Origin: Bacillota bacterium
Lineage (GTDB): Bacteria; Bacillota; Clostridia; Lachnospirales; Lachnospiraceae
Direction: 5' to 3'
Assembly (NCBI GenBank): GCA_023424995.1
Contig: JAFADH010000063.1
Location: 1-21,693 of the forward strand
DNA: 21,693 nt
In this document: in pieces, positions 13,290 to 20,687 of the stretch
Layout: every line of letters starts with the position of its first letter
Numbering within the stretch: position 1 is the first letter of the stretch
Translations under genes and position numbers: made by a program
Notes under the pieces: generated by a model
The model's database searches: none
The model's input: only the letters and a program-made list of their open reading frames with translations
What the model was told of the DNA's origin: nothing

Positions 13290-14618
13290 TTACTTATGTA
13301 TCGTGATAAAATTATCATTTACATCCATTACCTTGCCGCTGATGGAGGCATGCACGGGCAGGGACAGTTTTCCCTGTGCGTCTTCTCCGATCAGATCTCC
13401 CTGCTTTACATATTCATGCTGTTTAACCGCCGGTGCCGCCCCCGCTCCGATGTGCTGGCTTAAACCAATCTTCACCATCTCTGGTCTTATCTCTGCAGCC
13501 GACAAAGGAGCCGCAACATCATAATCTTGTAAGCCAAGTCTGGCTGTCAGACGTTCCATGGGCACCATGCGGTATTCCCTCAGGGAGGATACCGGACTTG
13601 AAGCCGCACCCTTCGGCATGGCAATCCCCTGTCTGCGTAATTCGTTCTTATATTCGGCGATCAGCCTTCTTGGGGAAAGTCCCTGGGGACAGGCATACAT
13701 CTCACATACCCCGCAGCCGCAGCAGAGCATGATATTTAATAAGGGTTCCATGTTCCGGGTCACGCCGCTGGTCGCCGCTCTCATGAATATATGGGGTGCT
13801 ACGGGCTGTCCAAGCTCATGTCTCGGGCACAGATCCGTACACATCTCACATTGGCAGCAGGCGGACATTGCCTTCTTCATATCAATGGCTGTATTTGATC
13901 TTTTCTTATTCACTACAGGGTGATCCGGCGGTAATACCAGGATCGCATTGGTGGTCTTAGTCACCGTGTCGAAGGAATTAACCGCATTCCCTGTCATGGG
14001 TCCTCCCATAATGTATGCGGGAGCTTCTATCCTTGTACCGCCTGCCAGCTCCACGGCTTCCTTTACGGACAGGCCCAGGGGAACTTTCACTGTAACCGGT
14101 GAATTAACTTCGCCGGCGATGGTCAGATACTTAGCGGTTACGGGTGCTCCATAGGTCAAAGCAAGGTAGATATTATATACGGTTTCCACATTAAATACGG
14201 TAACCCCTATTTCTATGGGAAGTCCGCCGGTCGGCACCACCTTACCCAGCGTCTCATAGATCAGGACCACCTCATCGCCTAAGGGGTATACTTCCTTCAG
14301 CTCCTTCAATTCTATCCTGCCAAAGCGGTCCAGATGTGCCTTCACCGCTTCTGCGGTCTCACGATAGGCTTCCTTCACTGCAATGATGACCCGGGAGGCG
14401 TTAAGGACCTGAGCGATCTGCTCCAAAGCTGTCATAATCTCGTATGAGTATGTTTTTAGAAGCTGCCGGTGTACCTTCAGAAGCGGTTCGCATTCTGCAC
14501 AATTCAGCAGAATTGTATCAGCCCGGTTATCCAGCTTTGCATATGCGGGAAAACCGGCACCCCCCGCACCTGCGATCCCCTTTTCTTGTAATAATTGTGC
14601 GAAATCCTTAATGTCCAA
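13290..14618 (-). CDS. pduS: PduS-like RnfC-family flavo-iron-sulfur protein
   Basis: A 442-residue electron-transfer protein, described as a cobalamin reductase in B12-dependent compartments and thought to recycle NADH or pass electrons through PduT in glycyl-radical ones. The N-terminus has the Gly-rich flavin/NADH loop GAGGAGFPAYAK (17-28) and LLNCAECEPLL. An SLBB-like region is near 160-210. Two ferredoxin-type clusters follow: Cys254-x2-Cys257-x2-Cys260-x3-Cys264 and Cys299-x2-Cys302-x2-Cys305-x4-Cys310. The C-terminal 70 residues (IGLSQHIGAGAAPAV ... SGKVMDVND) form the RnfC barrel-like end. The start codon is TTG (14618), fixed by GGAGG 7 bases upstream; no better ATG exists. It sits between the vertex and PduT genes, as in related loci. 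Confidence 0.92.
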   Translation of the reverse strand: MDIKDFAQLLQEKGIAGAGGAGFPAYAKLDNRADTILLNCAECEPLLKVHRQLLKTYSYEIMTALEQIAQVLNASRVIIAVKEAYRETAEAVKAHLDRFGRIELKELKEVYPLGDEVVLIYETLGKVVPTGGLPIEIGVTVFNVETVYNIYLALTYGAPVTAKYLTIAGEVNSPVTVKVPLGLSVKEAVELAGGTRIEAPAYIMGGPMTGNAVNSFDTVTKTTNAILVLPPDHPVVNKKRSNTAIDMKKAMSACCQCEMCTDLCPRHELGQPVAPHIFMRAATSGVTRNMEPLLNIMLCCGCGVCEMYACPQGLSPRRLIAEYKNELRRQGIAMPKGAASSPVSSLREYRMVPMERLTARLGLQDYDVAAPLSAAEIRPEMVKIGLSQHIGAGAAPAVKQHEYVKQGDLIGEDAQGKLSLPVHASISGKVMDVNDNFITIHK

Positions 14619-14658
14619 GCTTTAACCTCCAGTTATCCCATACGCTGCAGGACGGGAC

Positions 14659-14925
14659 CTATTCCAGTCCGATTCCCTGGTCAACGATACCGACCACAGC
14701 CGCATCCACCGGCGAGTTTTCCATATGGCTTCCTATTCTCGCGGCACTTCCTGTGGTTACCAGGACAATCTCTCCGATTCCGGCACCCACCGTATCCACG
14801 GCTACCAATCTGCGGCCGTCACCCTCCATCTTCTCCGCAGGCTCAATGATAAGGAACTTTGATCCCACCAGCTTTTCATTCTTTCTGGTTGCTACGATAC
14901 TTCCGACTACCTTGCCGACAAACAT
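14659..14925 (-). CDS. EutN/CcmL-family pentameric vertex protein (BMC-P)
   Basis: A shell vertex protein of 88 residues from ATG 14925. The frame can be opened at GTG 14937, but MFVGKVVGSIVATRKNEKL is the standard family beginning and GGTGAG lies just before it. Typical elements: VGKVVGSIVATRK (3-15), FLIIEP, LVAVDTVGAGIGEIVLVTTG and 'DAAVVGIVD' near the end. Five copies cap each icosahedral vertex and close the compartment. One copy per locus is usual. It lies 86 bp after pduL and 40 bp before pduS. Confidence 0.93.
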   Translation of the reverse strand: MFVGKVVGSIVATRKNEKLVGSKFLIIEPAEKMEGDGRRLVAVDTVGAGIGEIVLVTTGSAARIGSHMENSPVDAAVVGIVDQGIGLE

Positions 14926-15011
14926 ATTCTCACCCACTTGTTATCAGATTTTCATTGCTTCTATAATTGATCCGTTTAAGGTATGCGTTTCTCTTAAACT
15001 GAATTTATGTT

Positions 15012-15656
15012 CTATTTTATAATCCGGACGGTATCACCCGTAACGATCTTAGCTGCGTTTGCTTCATCGGTATCCAGGTGCATCTCCAGTGTAAAGGTAT
15101 CATCCACCCGAATCCGTACATGATTAAAGATCGTCCCTCTTTCATTCTCCGCCTTTACCGATACCGTATCTCCGTTCTTTACTCCGGCTGCCTCGGCATC
15201 CCCGGGCGACATATGGATATGACGCTTTGCGATGATACACCCTTCCTTCAGGTAGATAACCCCTTTCGGTCCTACAACGGCAACCGGTGAGGAACCCTTG
15301 ATATCTCCCGATTCCCGTACCGGAGCATTGATCCCTAATTTAATCGCGTCGGTGGAGGATATCTCCACCTGGGAAGCCTTACGTACCGGGCCCAGGATTC
15401 TTACATTCTCGATCGCCCTGAGCTTGATTCCCACGATAGTGACCAGTTCATTGGCGGCATACTGTCCGCCCATCAATTCCTTCTTCTTTGTCAGCTCATA
15501 GCCCTTGCCGAATAAGCTTTCCACGTGCTCCCCGGTAAGATGCACATGCCTTGCCGATACTCCCACAGGCACAGGAAAACCCTCTCCTGCATTCTTCTGA
15601 TTTTTCAAATTCTCAGTCACTAATTCGGATATCATCTTAATTATATGCTCATCCAT
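15012..15656 (-). CDS. pduL: PduL-type phosphate propanoyltransferase
   Basis: A 214-residue phosphotransacylase that converts acyl-CoA to acyl-phosphate, returning CoA inside the compartment and allowing ATP formation by an acyl kinase elsewhere. Two PduL beta-barrel halves are visible. Zinc-binding histidines fit His37 and His39 (SARHVHL), His146 and His148 (KRHIHM) and His193 (EMHLD). Residues 1-19 (MDEHIIKMISELVTENLKN) form a short amphipathic helix followed by a Gly/Pro linker, the layout of an encapsulation peptide. The start ATG 15656 has AGGCAGG about 8 bases upstream. The 176-bp gap ahead of it contains a strong hairpin (listed separately). The acyl group is inferred to be propionyl from the pathway. 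Confidence 0.95.
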   Translation of the reverse strand: MDEHIIKMISELVTENLKNQKNAGEGFPVPVGVSARHVHLTGEHVESLFGKGYELTKKKELMGGQYAANELVTIVGIKLRAIENVRILGPVRKASQVEISSTDAIKLGINAPVRESGDIKGSSPVAVVGPKGVIYLKEGCIIAKRHIHMSPGDAEAAGVKNGDTVSVKAENERGTIFNHVRIRVDDTFTLEMHLDTDEANAAKIVTGDTVRIIK

Positions 15657-15771
15657 GGTTTTTACCTGCCTTATGACTTTACTTATTTTGATGCACTAAA
15701 GCTATCCCGGGACATTCTGCCGCTATGACGCTTCTCTCTGATATACATGCCTCTTTTTGCTGTTTTTCATT

Positions 15772-15809
15772 GTGCTGCAGCCCGATGCAGCACTTAATTG
15801 CACCGGGCT
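15772..15809 (-). other. Strong intercistronic hairpin with an alternative fold
   Basis: After the third shell gene the minus-strand RNA can form an 11-bp stem AGCCCGGUGCA / UGCAUCGGGCU (15779-15789 with 15799-15809, one G-U pair) with a 9-base loop. An overlapping 8-bp perfect inverted repeat, GTGCTGCA / TGCAGCAC (15772-15779 with 15786-15793), uses the same bases and excludes the first. There is no U-tract, so it is not a simple terminator. Stabilising the abundant shell mRNA or tuning pduL expression is a plausible role. Confidence 0.6.
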
Positions 15810-15832
15810 GTACACTCTGGTAAAGTCTTCCG

Positions 15833-16288
15833 TTATTTTAGAATAGGAAGTATCTTCTCAACATCCGTATGAGGTCTGGGAATTACGTGGGTTGCCACCA
15901 ATTCACCCAGTCTGGATGCGGAGCTTGCGCCGGATTCTACGGCTGCCTTCACTGCGCCTACATCACCGCGGACCATAACGCTTACCAAACCGGAACCGAT
16001 CTTCTCTGTTCCTACCAGTGTTACGTTTGCAGCCTTTAACATTGCATCTGCCGCTTCAATTGCTGCTACCAAACCTCTTGTTTCAATCATTCCTAATGCT
16101 TCCTGTGCCATTTTCTTTTCCTCCATTTTTTTTATTTGTTGTTTTTCAGGGCTGACTGCCTGTGATGTTGCCGTATTGATTATTGTTTCTTTATCATAAG
16201 CATCTGCCTTAAGTCCGGCAGCTGCTGCTGATGACTCTTGTGTCACAGCTTCCTGTCCTGCTGTTCTTCTTTTCTTTCTCTCTGCCAT
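15833..16288 (-). CDS. BMC-H shell protein with 59-residue N-terminal extension and internal start
   Basis: The last 92 residues are a canonical PduA/EutM-like hexamer-forming BMC-H domain: MAQEALGMIETRGLVAAIEA, the pore loop TEKIGSGLVSVMVRGD, and ATHVIPRPH near the end. Two starts are supported. ATG 16288 has AAGGTGA about 4-6 bases upstream and lies 4 bases after the previous stop (151 aa); it adds a charged, Ala/Glu/Lys/Gln-rich segment with no fold I recognise. Internal ATG 16111 has a perfect GGAGG 8 bases upstream and gives the normal shell subunit. PduB/PduB' in Salmonella is a known case of long and short shell proteins from one gene; here the host domain is BMC-H. The frame also stays open to 16348, but that part overlaps the preceding gene without a ribosome site. 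Confidence 0.85.
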   Translation of the reverse strand: MAERKKRRTAGQEAVTQESSAAAAGLKADAYDKETIINTATSQAVSPEKQQIKKMEEKKMAQEALGMIETRGLVAAIEAADAMLKAANVTLVGTEKIGSGLVSVMVRGDVGAVKAAVESGASSASRLGELVATHVIPRPHTDVEKILPILK

Positions 16289-16292
16289 GGGA

Positions 16293-16577
16293 TCACCTTC
16301 CGGTAAACTTTCTTGCACTAATCTCCACCATCCGTAACGTTTCCTCATGAGGATTCGGGATTACTGCATGGACACAGGGCTTCATGGCTGTCTTTGCAGC
16401 TGCTTCCACAGCTTCAGTCACTGCAGATACACTTCCCTGTATGATAATTGTAACAAGTCTTCCTCCCAGCTTCCGCTCCCAGGTGACAAACTCCACATCA
16501 GCCGTCTTGCACATGGTATCCAGTGCCTCTACCGCGGCAGTTACGCTGGGAATCTCGATAAATCCTAGTGATTTCAT
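16293..16577 (-). CDS. BMC-H shell protein, divergent pore (KLGGR)
   Basis: A 94-residue single-domain hexameric shell protein. The fold is shown by SLGFIEIPSVTAAVEALDTM, LVTIIIQGSVSAV and HAVIPNPHEETLRMV. The pore loop, KIGSG in canonical family members, is KLGGR here, which places an Arg beside the hexamer pore and should alter its charge. The start ATG 16577 has AAAGGAG 8 bases upstream. The stop overlaps the ribosome site of the next shell gene, so the two are translationally linked. It is 72 bp after the first shell gene. The three BMC-H genes in a row presumably form mixed facets. Confidence 0.92.
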   Translation of the reverse strand: MKSLGFIEIPSVTAAVEALDTMCKTADVEFVTWERKLGGRLVTIIIQGSVSAVTEAVEAAAKTAMKPCVHAVIPNPHEETLRMVEISARKFTGR

Positions 16578-16649
16578 ACTATGCTCCTTTAAAGTATCCT
16601 TCGTATGGTCTCAGCCTGCTTAAATCCTTCCTTGCTGCCTCCTGATCGA

Positions 16650-16964
16650 TCAGCTTTTATCAAGTCCGTTTAACAAGAGCATCCTTACAGCCTCCTGTTC
16701 AGGATTCGCAATAACATGCTTCGATACAACTCCCGATACCTTATTCGCCGCTTCCTCCGCTGCTTCCACCGCTGCGGCGACATCCTCCACACTTCCTCTG
16801 AATTTCACCAGAATAATAAGAGGAACCGGTAACTTATCCGCATTAGCAGGCTTATTACGGTCAAAGGGTTCCAATGTAACATTAGCTGCCTTACAGCCTG
16901 CATCTCCTGCCACAAAAGCAGCAACGAGTCCGTATACTTCAATCATTCCAACTGCTTGCGCCAT
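16650..16964 (-). CDS. BMC-H shell protein with enlarged pore-side loop
   Basis: A 104-residue hexameric shell protein. It begins AQAVGMIEVYGLVAAFVAGD and has KFRGSVEDVAAAVEAAEEAA and KHVIANPEQEAVRMLL, all standard BMC-H elements. Between beta strands, where most members have a short KIGSG turn, it carries a longer loop EPFDRNKPANADKLPVPL, an expansion of about 10 residues at the pore side. Such long loops occur in some glycyl-radical compartment shells. The start ATG 16964 has GAGGT 5 bases upstream and is 19 bp after the alcohol dehydrogenase stop. Confidence 0.92.
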   Translation of the reverse strand: MAQAVGMIEVYGLVAAFVAGDAGCKAANVTLEPFDRNKPANADKLPVPLIILVKFRGSVEDVAAAVEAAEEAANKVSGVVSKHVIANPEQEAVRMLLLNGLDKS

Positions 16965-16983
16965 GTTTACCTCGTTTCATATA

Positions 16984-18189
16984 TTAATCATTAATGATTG
17001 CGATCTTTAAGCCTTCCATCTTCAGGTTCGTGGCAAAAGCCTCATTGATCTGCTTTAACGGATACCGGTGAGTGATAAGCTGATCCACCGGCAGCCCGAT
17101 TCCCTTGGCACGCTTTAAAAAATCAAAGGTGGTGGCATAGTCTCTTAAGGTATATACCCAGGAACCGACGATTGTGATCTCCTTCGAGCAGATATCAAAA
17201 TGAGGGTTGATGGTGGCATCTCCTCCGTTAATAAAGAAACCAAGCTCGCACAAACCGCCGCCGTTACGGATGAACTTGTAGATATTCGCATGGGCAGCCG
17301 GTGATCCGGTACACTGGAAAGCAAAATCTGCAAGATAACCGCCAAAGGCTTTCTTAACGGCTTTTGTCAATTCATCAATCCCGTTTGTATTCTTAAAGTT
17401 AACCGCCTGGCAGGCACCCATCTCTTTTGCAAAGTCAAGACGCTTTTGTTCCCCATCCACTGCCACGATATTCTCGATACCCATGGTACGCAGTACTGCG
17501 ATGCAGAGAAGGCCGATGGGACCGCAGCCCTGAACCACTACTCTGCTGTTGAACTTAAGGATTCCGACGGTCTTGGCTCTCTCCACCGCATGAATAAGCA
17601 CCGCGGAAGGCTCGATCAGGATGCGGGAATCCAGATCCAGATCGCTTACATTAAATACGGTAGACCCGCCGCGAATTAATATGTAATCTGAAAACCAGCC
17701 GTTGAGATGAACCTCGTCATCCGGCAGCAGTCCATATACATCCGCTCCGCCCACATTCTGCTTGTTAAGATCAAACATGGTGATATCCGGATTATCCTTG
17801 AATATCATACAGGTTACCACCTTATCTCCAATTCCCAGCGGTTTTCCTGCACTGTCCTTCTTAACATTCTTACCCAGCTTAACAATCTCACCGGTTCCTT
17901 CATGGCCAAGAACAACCGGAATCAGTCCGAAGGGATCTCTTTTGTATTCGTGGGCATCCGTTCCGCAGATGCCGCAGCCCTCAACCTTTACCAGGATGTC
18001 ATCATCACCCGGCTCCGGTATGGAGTATTCTTTTATCTCAATGAGCTCCGGCTTGGTAAGCATCGCCACTCTGCCTGTTTTTGGTATCGAGGTCCGGGTA
18101 CCTGAGGCAGCTGCGGCCCCGGAGGTATCTTTCATACCCGCAAGCACCTGCTTTACTATTTCTTCAATATTAACTGAATTTACTTCCAT
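16984..18189 (-). CDS. Zinc-dependent alcohol dehydrogenase (MDR) with encapsulation-type N-terminus
   Basis: A 401-residue medium-chain dehydrogenase likely to reduce lactaldehyde or propionaldehyde with NADH, regenerating NAD+ for the aldehyde dehydrogenase next door. Catalytic zinc ligands fit Cys75 (GCGICGTDAH) and His96-Glu97 (GHEGTGE). The usual four-Cys structural zinc lobe is not seen. The nucleotide fold has VVQGCGPIGLLCIAV. Residues 1-35 are extra: an amphipathic helix NIEEIVKQVLAGMK followed by a Gly/Ala/Ser linker, similar to the helices on AldDH and PduL, so cargo targeting is likely. ATG 18189 has GGAG 6 bases upstream and is preferred to ATG 18201. The 165 bp between AldDH and this gene hold a GAATACG/CGTATTC repeat but no gene. 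Confidence 0.9.
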   Translation of the reverse strand: MEVNSVNIEEIVKQVLAGMKDTSGAAAASGTRTSIPKTGRVAMLTKPELIEIKEYSIPEPGDDDILVKVEGCGICGTDAHEYKRDPFGLIPVVLGHEGTGEIVKLGKNVKKDSAGKPLGIGDKVVTCMIFKDNPDITMFDLNKQNVGGADVYGLLPDDEVHLNGWFSDYILIRGGSTVFNVSDLDLDSRILIEPSAVLIHAVERAKTVGILKFNSRVVVQGCGPIGLLCIAVLRTMGIENIVAVDGEQKRLDFAKEMGACQAVNFKNTNGIDELTKAVKKAFGGYLADFAFQCTGSPAAHANIYKFIRNGGGLCELGFFINGGDATINPHFDICSKEITIVGSWVYTLRDYATTFDFLKRAKGIGLPVDQLITHRYPLKQINEAFATNLKMEGLKIAIIND

Positions 18190-18354
18190 CCATATCTCCA
18201 TTCCGCCGCCTTACGGCAGCCACAGCATATTCCGAAGTTATTCGCAGACGATTTATTCTTCATAAGCAGCTGATCTGTGTTGATCTATGTATCCGATAAC
18301 TATTCCGTCACAGCAGCTCTTACGAATACGCCGGTTTACATGCGTTCTTCGTAT

Positions 18355-19800
18355 TCATCGGATGCACAGGCTGTCTGCCAGCACACAGCGTCTTTGCTTG
18401 GTAAAGGTTCTTGCAGAAGTCAAGCCTTCTCCTGTTCTGCTGGCTATGGTAAAGGTGCAATACCCTTCTCCTCCAAAGCCAAGCGCCGCATAGGAGGGAG
18501 CATTCTTTACAAAGATCGCAGTATCGACTGCCTTCCCGTACTTTGTGAGATTATCCACACTTTTCGAATGCATATGTGCCGAATGACGGTTGCCGTGCTC
18601 CAGCCATACCGCCTTACCGATCCCATCGTCTACATCCTTCGCCCGTACGATACCCAGGATCGGCATCATCAGTTCCTCTGCGATGAGGGGATGTTCCTTT
18701 TCCCCTTCAAATATAATGCAGCGCGTACTCTCCGGTGCATCAATCCCTATGAGTCCAAGCAGAGTCCGGGCATCTCTTCCCACACAGTCCCTGTTCAGCT
18801 TATGCTCCGGCAATACCAGCCTGACCAGCTTATCCTGCTCCTCTTTATTGATCACATAACAGCCGTTATCAATCAGATGATGAATTAATTCATCGGCGAT
18901 CTCATCCACCGCGACGATCTCTTTCTCCGCGATGCAGGGAAGGTTATTATCAAAGGTGGCTCCGTTCACAATGTCCGCGGCTGCTTTTTTGATATCCGCC
19001 GTCTCATCCACAAGCACCGGCGGATTACCCGCTCCCGCTCCGATTCCTCTCTTGCCCGAGGACAGCACTGTCGTCACCACCCCGGGACCGCCGGTAGCCA
19101 CCAGGAGAGGAATATCCTTATGCTTCATCATTATGTTACCGGTATCCAGCGTAGGCTTCATTACGGACACCGCTATATTCTCCGGTCCTCCGGCTTCCAG
19201 GGAAGCTTCGTTGACCAGGCTGACTGCATAATTGGAAACCCTGACAGCGGCCGGGTGAGGATTGAATACTGCCGTATTCCCGCCGGCTATCATGCCTATG
19301 CTATTGCATATCACTGTTTCACTGGGATTCGTACAGGGTGTGATAGCGCCTATGACCCCGAAGGGTCCCATCTCCACCAGGGTTAATCCCCGGTCTCCGG
19401 ACCAGGCGGTGGTTATCAGATCCTCGGTTCCAGGCGTCTTCTCCGCAACCAGCTGATGCTTCAGAGTCTTATGGCCCACATTGCCCATCCCGGTTTCTTC
19501 CACACCCATTCTCGCCATCAGCCCGGCATTCTCCAGCGTCTTTTTACGTATATTACTGATAATCTTTTCTCTTGAGTCCACGGACAATCTCTGCATGACG
19601 GCCTGAGCCTTCTTCGCTGCTGCGATGGCTTCATTCATATCCTCGAATATGCCCGGCTGTCCGTATCTACCGTTTTGCGGATCAACAGCCTGTACTCTGT
19701 CAGGCTTAAAACTGCCGTCATCTTTGCTCTGCATATTATCCTGCAGTTTGATTAATACCTTTTGAACAATATCCTTTAATTGCTGTTCATCTACTGCCAT
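18355..19800 (-). CDS. CoA-acylating aldehyde dehydrogenase, PduP/EutE-type
   Basis: A 481-residue enzyme that oxidises a short aldehyde (propionaldehyde from context, possibly lactaldehyde) to its acyl-CoA with NAD+. Residues 1-20 form an amphipathic helix (MAVDEQQLKDIVQKVLIKLQ) and are followed by a polar linker to about 45, the known encapsulation-peptide layout of PduP. The ALDH core shows GPFGVIGAITPCTNPSETV, FNPHPAA, ATGGPGVV and the catalytic Cys289 in FDNNLPCIAEKE, a PduP/EutE-type context. The C-terminal GFGGEGYCTFTIASRTGEG is also typical. The start ATG 19800 has GGAGG 7 bases upstream. It lies 37 bp after the aldolase and upstream of the alcohol dehydrogenase. Confidence 0.95.
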   Translation of the reverse strand: MAVDEQQLKDIVQKVLIKLQDNMQSKDDGSFKPDRVQAVDPQNGRYGQPGIFEDMNEAIAAAKKAQAVMQRLSVDSREKIISNIRKKTLENAGLMARMGVEETGMGNVGHKTLKHQLVAEKTPGTEDLITTAWSGDRGLTLVEMGPFGVIGAITPCTNPSETVICNSIGMIAGGNTAVFNPHPAAVRVSNYAVSLVNEASLEAGGPENIAVSVMKPTLDTGNIMMKHKDIPLLVATGGPGVVTTVLSSGKRGIGAGAGNPPVLVDETADIKKAAADIVNGATFDNNLPCIAEKEIVAVDEIADELIHHLIDNGCYVINKEEQDKLVRLVLPEHKLNRDCVGRDARTLLGLIGIDAPESTRCIIFEGEKEHPLIAEELMMPILGIVRAKDVDDGIGKAVWLEHGNRHSAHMHSKSVDNLTKYGKAVDTAIFVKNAPSYAALGFGGEGYCTFTIASRTGEGLTSARTFTKQRRCVLADSLCIR

Positions 19801-19837
19801 GTAAGAACCTCCTTCATAATATCATTGGTTCTATTCA

Positions 19838-20632
19838 TTATCTTAAGCCCAGCTGTTCCATGACCTTCTTTGTGATCTCCGACACCAACTCTTCCGTATC
19901 GGCTGCCTGACCGGAATGGCTTCCGCAATTATGGCAGCTTTTCCTGCCCTCCTTATTGTTGAGGCAGATATCCGCAGGATGCTTGCCTGTCATGCCGAAT
20001 TGTCTTCGGATCTCATAAAGTCTCTCAACCTGGTCACCGGAAAGCTCCTTCGGTCCGCCCAGCTGCCTTGACAGATATAGCAGCTTTGCATAGAATTCCA
20101 CGGACTCCATCTTATGATAAGCGGATAATAAGGAGTCGGAGAAGGAAAGCGCTCCATGATTTGCAAGTAATACCGCATCATAATAAGGCAGATACTTGGA
20201 TACTGCATCCGGTATCTCCTCAGTGGAGGGCGTGCCGTATTCAGCAATCGGTACGCAGCCCAGGGAGATCACCGCCTCCGGCATGATCGGCTGGGTCAAA
20301 GGAATGCCGGCAATAGCAAATGCAGTGGCATACATGGGATGTGCATGGACAACTGAGTTGACATCCGGTCTCTCCTTGTATACTCTCATATGCATCTTGA
20401 TCTCGGAGGACGGTTTGAATTTTCCGTTGGCCTGAAGTATTTTGCCGTTCTTATCCACCTTGCAGATATACTCCGGAGTCATAAAGCCCTTACTGACACC
20501 GGTGGGTGTGCATAAGAATTCATTCTCATTTAATTTAACAGAAATATTGCCGTCATTGGAGGCAACCATTCCCTTTTCATATATTCTTCTGCCGATTTCG
20601 CATATCTCTTTTTTGATTTCAAACTCATTCAT
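19838..20632 (-). CDS. fucA: Class II aldolase (L-fuculose/L-rhamnulose-1-phosphate) with C-terminal targeting tail
   Basis: A 264-residue zinc aldolase splitting a 6-deoxyketose-1-phosphate into DHAP and L-lactaldehyde. The core (about 1-215) has NDGNISVK, TPTGVSKG, the catalytic Glu77 (PSSEIKMH), zinc ligands His96 and His98 (VVHAHPMYATAF) and His159 (LANHGALS). Plain FucA ends near residue 215; here a 45-residue tail adds a linker with CHNC (Cys233/Cys236) and an amphipathic helix DTEELVSEITKKVMEQLGLR, a C-terminal encapsulation peptide as reported for the related C. phytofermentans enzyme. I start at ATG 20632, with GGAGG 10 bases upstream; the frame is open to 20716, but that part overlaps the promoter. 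It is the first gene of the compartment operon. Confidence 0.93.
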   Translation of the reverse strand: MNEFEIKKEICEIGRRIYEKGMVASNDGNISVKLNENEFLCTPTGVSKGFMTPEYICKVDKNGKILQANGKFKPSSEIKMHMRVYKERPDVNSVVHAHPMYATAFAIAGIPLTQPIMPEAVISLGCVPIAEYGTPSTEEIPDAVSKYLPYYDAVLLANHGALSFSDSLLSAYHKMESVEFYAKLLYLSRQLGGPKELSGDQVERLYEIRRQFGMTGKHPADICLNNKEGRKSCHNCGSHSGQAADTEELVSEITKKVMEQLGLR

Positions 20633-20655
20633 TACTTTGCTTCCTCCTATTATGT

Positions 20656-20675
20656 TGTTTTTATTTGTTTTTATT
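20656..20675 (-). promoter_or_regulatory. Tandem 10-bp direct repeat, candidate DeoR operator
   Basis: On the minus strand AATAAAAACA occurs twice in tandem, directly downstream of the predicted transcription start and before the aldolase ribosome site. DeoR-family repressors often bind direct repeats about one helical turn apart, so this could be the site for the regulator encoded at 11837. It may also be merely A-rich leader. Confidence 0.35.
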
Positions 20676-20687
20676 GGTTTTGGTTGT

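Noticed and set aside
16289..16348. Still longer start of the third BMC-H gene at 16348
   Set aside because: It overlaps the coding end of the previous shell gene, lacks a ribosome site, and encodes an unconvincing Trp/Arg-rich stretch.
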